From positions 46,337,001 to 46,401,000 of the forward strand of contig NC_092524.1 of NCBI RefSeq assembly GCF_037038585.1: a stretch of 64,000 bases of DNA, given 5' to 3'. Origin of the DNA: Patagioenas fasciata. Taxonomy: Eukaryota > Chordata > Aves > Columbiformes > Columbidae. The notes under the pieces were generated by a model. That model worked only from the letters and a program-made list of their open reading frames with translations, had not been told where the DNA came from and made no database searches. Position numbers and translations under genes: made by a program. Positions 32,522 to 64,000 of this stretch are shown here, in pieces. Position 1 is the stretch's first letter. Each line of letters starts with the position of its first letter.

Positions 32522-34425
32522 CTGTGATGGAGATACAGGATGAATTGTACGGAAAATGCTGGACAGGAGATGAGACATTTCCTCCCACCATCCCCTCCCT
32601 GTCTTTAGCTCATAGCCCTATGGAGAGGTTTTTTGGGGGGTCATACCTCCAAGGAGAGTTTGTTGGGGGAGGGTGCAGAGCTCTACTTACTTGCTACCAT
32701 GAGCGGTGCCATAACTCCAATCGTCAAGGCTGCAGTGTGGTAAATGAAGACCTCGGAGAGGAAGTGAACAAGAGCCAAAAAGAAGGTGAAGAGTGTGATG
32801 TAATAGAGGCTGTTGGAGAGCACAAAGAACCAGATTATCATATAGCCCATAGTGTGGGCATGAGCATGGCTGAATGGAAAAAGTCTGTCCTCACTGTGGC
32901 AGCACAGAGGGCACTTGGTCTCTTGCCTAGTGAGGTGTAAAAGCTCCCTGGGCAACAGCTGAGAGGAGAATGGGGCAGCATGTTCAATGGTACATTGAAA
33001 GTGACAGCCATTATCTGGCCTGAAGGCAGGAGAAGAGGGGAGAGCAAGGGTAGGGCACCAGTGAAGTGAGAAGCACACATGCAGACCGAAATAGAGCAAG
33101 AACTGGATGAGCTGAGAACTAGGGCAACAGGACTTCTCTGACTCCAGGCTGCATCACCCAACACATCTTCTCACCTGTGCTCTGCTACCCTCTAGGGGAC
33201 ACAGCTGTGAAAGAGAACAGGTCCAAGAGATGCAACATAAAAAATCCCAAGAAACAACTCACTTCATGGTAATTGTCATTGCCACCATCCCTAAAAAAAG
33301 ATAATAGAGTCCCTGCATCGCCCTACCACAGACAAGCCTGTGCAATCCAAGCACATGCTACCAGGTGAACAATGAATTCTGCTGCGGGGCAGGGGGACAC
33401 AGTGACAAAAGTTCTAGCAAACTCCAACACAAGCTTTGTCTAGCATAGACCCAGAAACACCCTACTTGGAAATCCCTCCCAGAGATACTCCTATTACCAC
33501 AGGGAGAAATGGCCTCTCTCCCACCACAGCACCAGGCTGCACCTTGGGCCGTGCCTTCAGGTGCAGATGAGACTGCACGGAAGAAGGCAGCAGGTAAAGA
33601 CCACTGCAAGGGGCCTCTCAACCTGCCACAGTCCTTAAGTGAGCTGTCATAGGAAAAGAGGTACTGAGCATCAGACCATGGCATTAGCAATTGCTTAATG
33701 TCAGCAGAGCAGCAATGCTATCAGAAGATGCTTTCCAAGCTGGAGCTCAGAAATGTGTGACATAGGAAGTTCTCAGAGCTACGAATTTCTGCCTGAGCTA
33801 AGAAACGAAATGCAAATGTGCAGGCTCTACCCACAGAGGCAGAAGGGAGGGAGCAGCAGTTAACACCCAAATCCCACACTGCTCTTTAAGCTTTTTTGGG
33901 GAAACACTTCTAACCCTACGGGAAGCTCAGGGACAGCTTTCAATTCCCCACCTCCTCCGCGCTGCCCTCTAAGCCATGGCTGCTCGGGCTGTGACTGCCA
34001 AGCAAACCGCGGGGGTTCTCCGGTGCTGCTTTACGTACGTCCTATTGCGGATGTCGATGGCGCAGAGACAGCGGATCACTGATGACAGCAGAGTCCAGAC
34101 GCCAAAGGTCCGAGCCTGGAGCCCGTTCACTGCGCAGAGAAGGGGGGAGCACATGGGCACACACGCAGCCCCGCTCGCCGCCCCCCATCCCCGCCGGGCA
34201 GACGCGCCGCGGAACGGCGGGCGGCTCCCGGGCGTGGCAGCAGCCACTGAGGAGGCGACTCCAGGCCTCGGGGCGGCCGGCGCGATCCTTACCGAGGCCG
34301 GGGCTGGTGGTGTACAGCTTCTCCGAGAGGAAGCTATGGTCGCGGAAGCTCTGCAGGGTGTTCCCGGCGGCGATGACCGACACCATCACTAGCCAGCTGC
34401 GCAGCACGTTTAGGAACCGGCTCAT
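32442..34425 (-). CDS. ERG28: ERG28 (C14orf1), sterol C4-demethylation scaffold, complete
   Basis: Four exons on the minus strand (34425-34293, 34129-34039, 32809-32691, 32521-32442) join to 423 nt: 140 residues, the same length as the human protein. The product starts [19 protein letters not shown] and contains [58 protein letters not shown] and [19 protein letters not shown], ending NKKKN, a dibasic-type ER tail. ERG28 is a small multi-pass ER membrane protein. From yeast work, it holds the C4-demethylation enzymes (ERG25, ERG26, ERG27) together in sterol synthesis. All donors and acceptors are canonical. The start has A at -3 in the minus-strand context. It faces TTLL5 across a CpG island. 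Confidence 0.98.
32691..32809 (-). CDS. ERG28: ERG28 exon 3
   Basis: Acceptor CAACAG, donor GTAAGT. Encodes (T)[19 protein letters not shown] and [20 protein letters not shown]: two membrane segments. Confidence 0.98.
32810..34038 (-). other. ERG28 intron 2
   Basis: A 1.23-kb intron from a GTACGT donor to a CAACAG acceptor. No repeat is recognised. Its 5' end lies in the CpG island. Confidence 0.7.
34039..34129 (-). CDS. ERG28: ERG28 exon 2
   Basis: Acceptor GCGCAG, donor GTACGT. Encodes (V)[19 protein letters not shown] and [10 protein letters not shown], the second membrane segment and loop. Confidence 0.98.
34293..34425 (-). CDS. ERG28: ERG28 exon 1 (start)
   Basis: ATG at 34425-34423, donor GTAAGG. 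Encodes [15 protein letters not shown] and the loop ending TTSPGL; the first membrane segment serves as signal anchor. Confidence 0.98.
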
Positions 34426-34799
34426 CCTCCCGGCGGCACGAAACCTGCCCGCAACAACCGCGCCGCGGACACCGGCCGGTGCAGCCCGTCACCTGCCGCG
34501 CTCTCCCACCGGAGCCCCTCCCGCTCCCACGGCGCACGCCGCCGCCTGACGCTCCGATTGGCTGCGGACGCGCCGCTCCATCAACGCACCACGCTGACGT
34601 GAGGCCTCCACCGCCAATCGAGTCCCTCACCACCAGGAGCCGGTCCCGCCTCTCCTTGGCCTCACTCACTATGCGGGAGGAGAGAGCAGCGGCGCCGGTG
34701 GGCGGAGAAAAGGCCCGGCGCGCGGTCCGGCTGTTGCGCCTGCGCACTGGGGCCGGTACGGGGCACCTGCGCACCGAGGCCGGGGCGGGGCCGGGCCGG

Positions 34800-34926
34800 G
34801 CCGGGCCGTCCATCGTCGGTTGTTGTAGTAACGGGGAAGCGGCGGGAGGGGCTGCGGCTGCTGGGCCGCCGTGTCTGCCGGGCCGCTGTGACTGCTCGCC
34901 CGCTCTGCCAGGGCAATGCGGGAGCA
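34800..34926 (+). other. TTLL5: Probable TTLL5 noncoding exon 1
   Basis: A GAGCAG/GTACGG donor at 34926/34927 lies downstream of the GC-rich promoter and fits a short untranslated first exon spliced to 35488. The transcription start cannot be read from sequence. Confidence 0.4.
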
Positions 34927-35565
34927 GGTACGGGGAGCAGAAGGCTGCGGGAGCTGCTGTTTCAGGGCGAGTGGCAGTTGTCCGGCGGCCCCGGGGCGGG
35001 AGTCACGGCCTCTCGGGTTCTCTCCGCCGCTGCTGCTTCTCTTGGGGCCGCCGCAGGCCGCCGGGGCGTAGACCGGGCTCCAGCCTCCCCTCTGGGCGCG
35101 GCCGGGCCAGAGAGGTGTTCCCGGGCTGGTGGAGACGTTAGAGCGTCTGACTGACCCCGGGCGGCGGGGTAGTCTCGGCGCCGGGGAGGAGCAGGCGGTT
35201 CCCTGGGCCGGGCCTGGGCGGGCGGGTGCGGTGCTGCGGCCGCGGGCAGCGCCGGGCAGGGACGTGCTTCAGCGCCCGAATGACTCTCACGGCGAGGCGG
35301 GGAATAATCTGCTGGAACGCGATGCTTCTTCCTACGCTCCCCTGGCAAGGACGTGATTTACAGTCTATAACGGGCTTGTTGATAGGTCTGTGAGAATGAT
35401 GTATTGACAGGAGGTGGGAGTTGTGTTAACTGATTTGTCTTGCTGTCCTGCTCGGTTATGTCTTCGCGCTTTTAATCTTTATTGCAGGTAACTGCTCTTG
35501 CAAGATCTCTTGAATCTGCAGGAAGAAGTCTCAGAGGCTGGGCTGTATGAAAACTCCCAGAGGAA

Positions 35566-62845
<27,280 letters not shown>

Positions 62846-64000
62846 GTAAGGCACTGGGAGGCATCTTTGTTGATTAAGTCTACGAGTACTGTCTGAAACT
62901 TCCAGCTTTCTGATGCTACAGAGAAACGTGCATTCCCTGTTGCAAGGAAGCTGGATACTGGTTTTATTCTCACTATAGGCCTCCGTGAGGGCAGGGGCTG
63001 CTGAATCACAGTGCCCCTGTGCCATTGTCGTTCATCAGACTCTCATGCTATATAATGGGAAGATGAAAACGGACTTGAAAGGGAACTGGGAAAGTGCTGG
63101 AAAGTTGAAGGTACTGGCCCACTAGTGCCTTTGCAAAGGATAGTTGTGGATGATTAAACATCCCTTTAGAGCATCTAATATTTTCCGTTGATCCATCTAG
63201 TGTGATGTAGTTCTGAAATATTGTCCTACGTTCATCTGAGGACTAGGGAGGAATGTGTAATGCAGTGGCTGAAATGATGGTGGTGATATTGCTTCTGGGC
63301 TTGTTCCTGTGTGAAAGTACCACATGGTGGCGTGAAAACCTATTTCTGGCAGAAGCTGGATGCAGAACTATGTGCTGGCAGAGGGGTTTGAGAACTTGCT
63401 GGCTGCAGATGCTGGGATGAGGTCCAGAAAGCAGCGGCTGGTACCAGAGTGTGCCTTCTCCCGCTTTCCAGTGGCTGCTTCCCAGCCTTCCCGAAAGAGG
63501 CCTCCTCCTGCTGTTAGCTGCCCTTTGCTCATGTGGGTACATGCATGAAGATGGAGTCTTGGGGAAATGAGTCTAGAATTAGTCTCAGTCAGTGCTTATA
63601 CCAGATATTAAGCTTGGCTTAAGCTATCCTGTGTTTAGGTATTGAGACTTACATTTAAACTACCTGTGACAGATAAATCCATTTGTGTGGTCCTTGTATT
63701 ATACTTGGGTATTACCAAGTCTGCAGCTTTCAGCAGTTCAGCATAAATGCTGTCATCTTTGGATATTTGGGGGTGATGAGACAGTGAAGAATCAAGGAGG
63801 AGCGGTAGCTGATATTTTGTTTAGTTATCTGCCAAACTAGCTACGTCTCTGGCTTTAGCTTCTCCTGAATATGATGCCTTTATTCAAAGCTGGAGAACCT
63901 TGACATACATGTGGGATTTATGAGTTAGGTAATAGTTTTAGTGAAATAGCAGCTTATTAGGTACAGAAATGTCAACAACTGGACTGAAAAAAAAAATGCA
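62846..64000 (+). other. 5' part of TTLL5 intron 12
   Basis: 1.15 kb without a recognisable exon or repeat; the gene continues beyond the window. Confidence 0.7.

Larger units (their letters stand above)
33960..35340. promoter_or_regulatory. CpG island, bidirectional ERG28/TTLL5 promoter
   Basis: A sharp rise in G+C and CpG covers ERG28 exons 1-2 and the TTLL5 5' end. Between the genes are an inverted CCAAT box (34557-34561), a direct CCAAT (34614-34618), a CRE-like TGACGT (34595-34600), an NRF1-like TGCGCCTGCGCA (34735-34746) and a GC box with four or more G-runs (34782-34810). No TATA box is seen. The layout is typical of a housekeeping head-to-head gene pair. Confidence 0.85.

Noticed and set aside
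32455-32940. 161-codon plus-strand frame over the ERG28 3' exons
   Set aside because: It is antisense to two well-supported ERG28 exons and an intron, and shows no domain.
34479-35141. 220-codon plus-strand open frame (and several others) in the ERG28/TTLL5 interval
   Set aside because: It lies in a CpG island where stop codons are rare in all frames; the peptide is Arg/Gly/Pro/Ala-rich without a domain and crosses the promoter.

Overview
This window is vertebrate nuclear DNA, almost certainly from a bird. The evidence is three spliced genes in the conserved vertebrate order FLVCR2 > < ERG28 / TTLL5 >, several CR1 LINE copies with the typical avian CR1 3' end (dispersed TTCCAA block plus a short ATTCTATG-type tail), and an avian-type solo LTR. 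There are no bacterial operons, no CRISPR array and no plasmid or phage genes. Recent CR1 activity of the type seen here occurs in many bird lineages, so I do not name a species.

Layout. 1-30053 (+): exons 2-10 of FLVCR2, an MFS transporter; exon 1 lies upstream of the window. The nine exons join in frame to 298 codons plus a stop. Its introns carry nearly all the mobile DNA: a foldback element (6.7-7.1 kb), a CR1 tail (8.1 kb), a 7SL-like block fused to a CR1 (15.3-16.7 kb), a young CR1 with an 851-codon open frame (18.8-21.45 kb), an older CR1 (24.3-25.45 kb), a solo LTR (25.95-26.63 kb) and an antisense CR1 (26.84-27.11 kb). 30054-32441 holds the two convergent 3' UTRs of FLVCR2 and ERG28. 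32442-34425 (-): the complete four-exon, 140-residue ERG28 gene. 34.0-35.3 kb: a CpG island that acts as a shared head-to-head promoter. 35566-62845 (+): the first eleven coding exons of TTLL5 (348 codons so far); the gene continues beyond the window. TTLL5 introns are mainly T/G-rich and single-copy, with one ancient antisense CR1 (46.85-47.72 kb) inside a 15-kb intron.

The three genes do not form one pathway. FLVCR2 is a plasma-membrane small-molecule carrier, ERG28 is an ER scaffold of sterol C4-demethylation, and TTLL5 is a tubulin polyglutamylase. ERG28 and TTLL5 are linked through the shared promoter.

The most unusual signal is at 15308-16658. A 7SL RNA-like, Alu-like sequence with A box, B box and poly(A) tail lies on the minus strand, joined 5' end to 5' end with a truncated CR1. 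The pair appears to be bracketed by one short target duplication (AACTTT). This is the arrangement expected if two different RNAs were copied in one twin-primed CR1 insertion.
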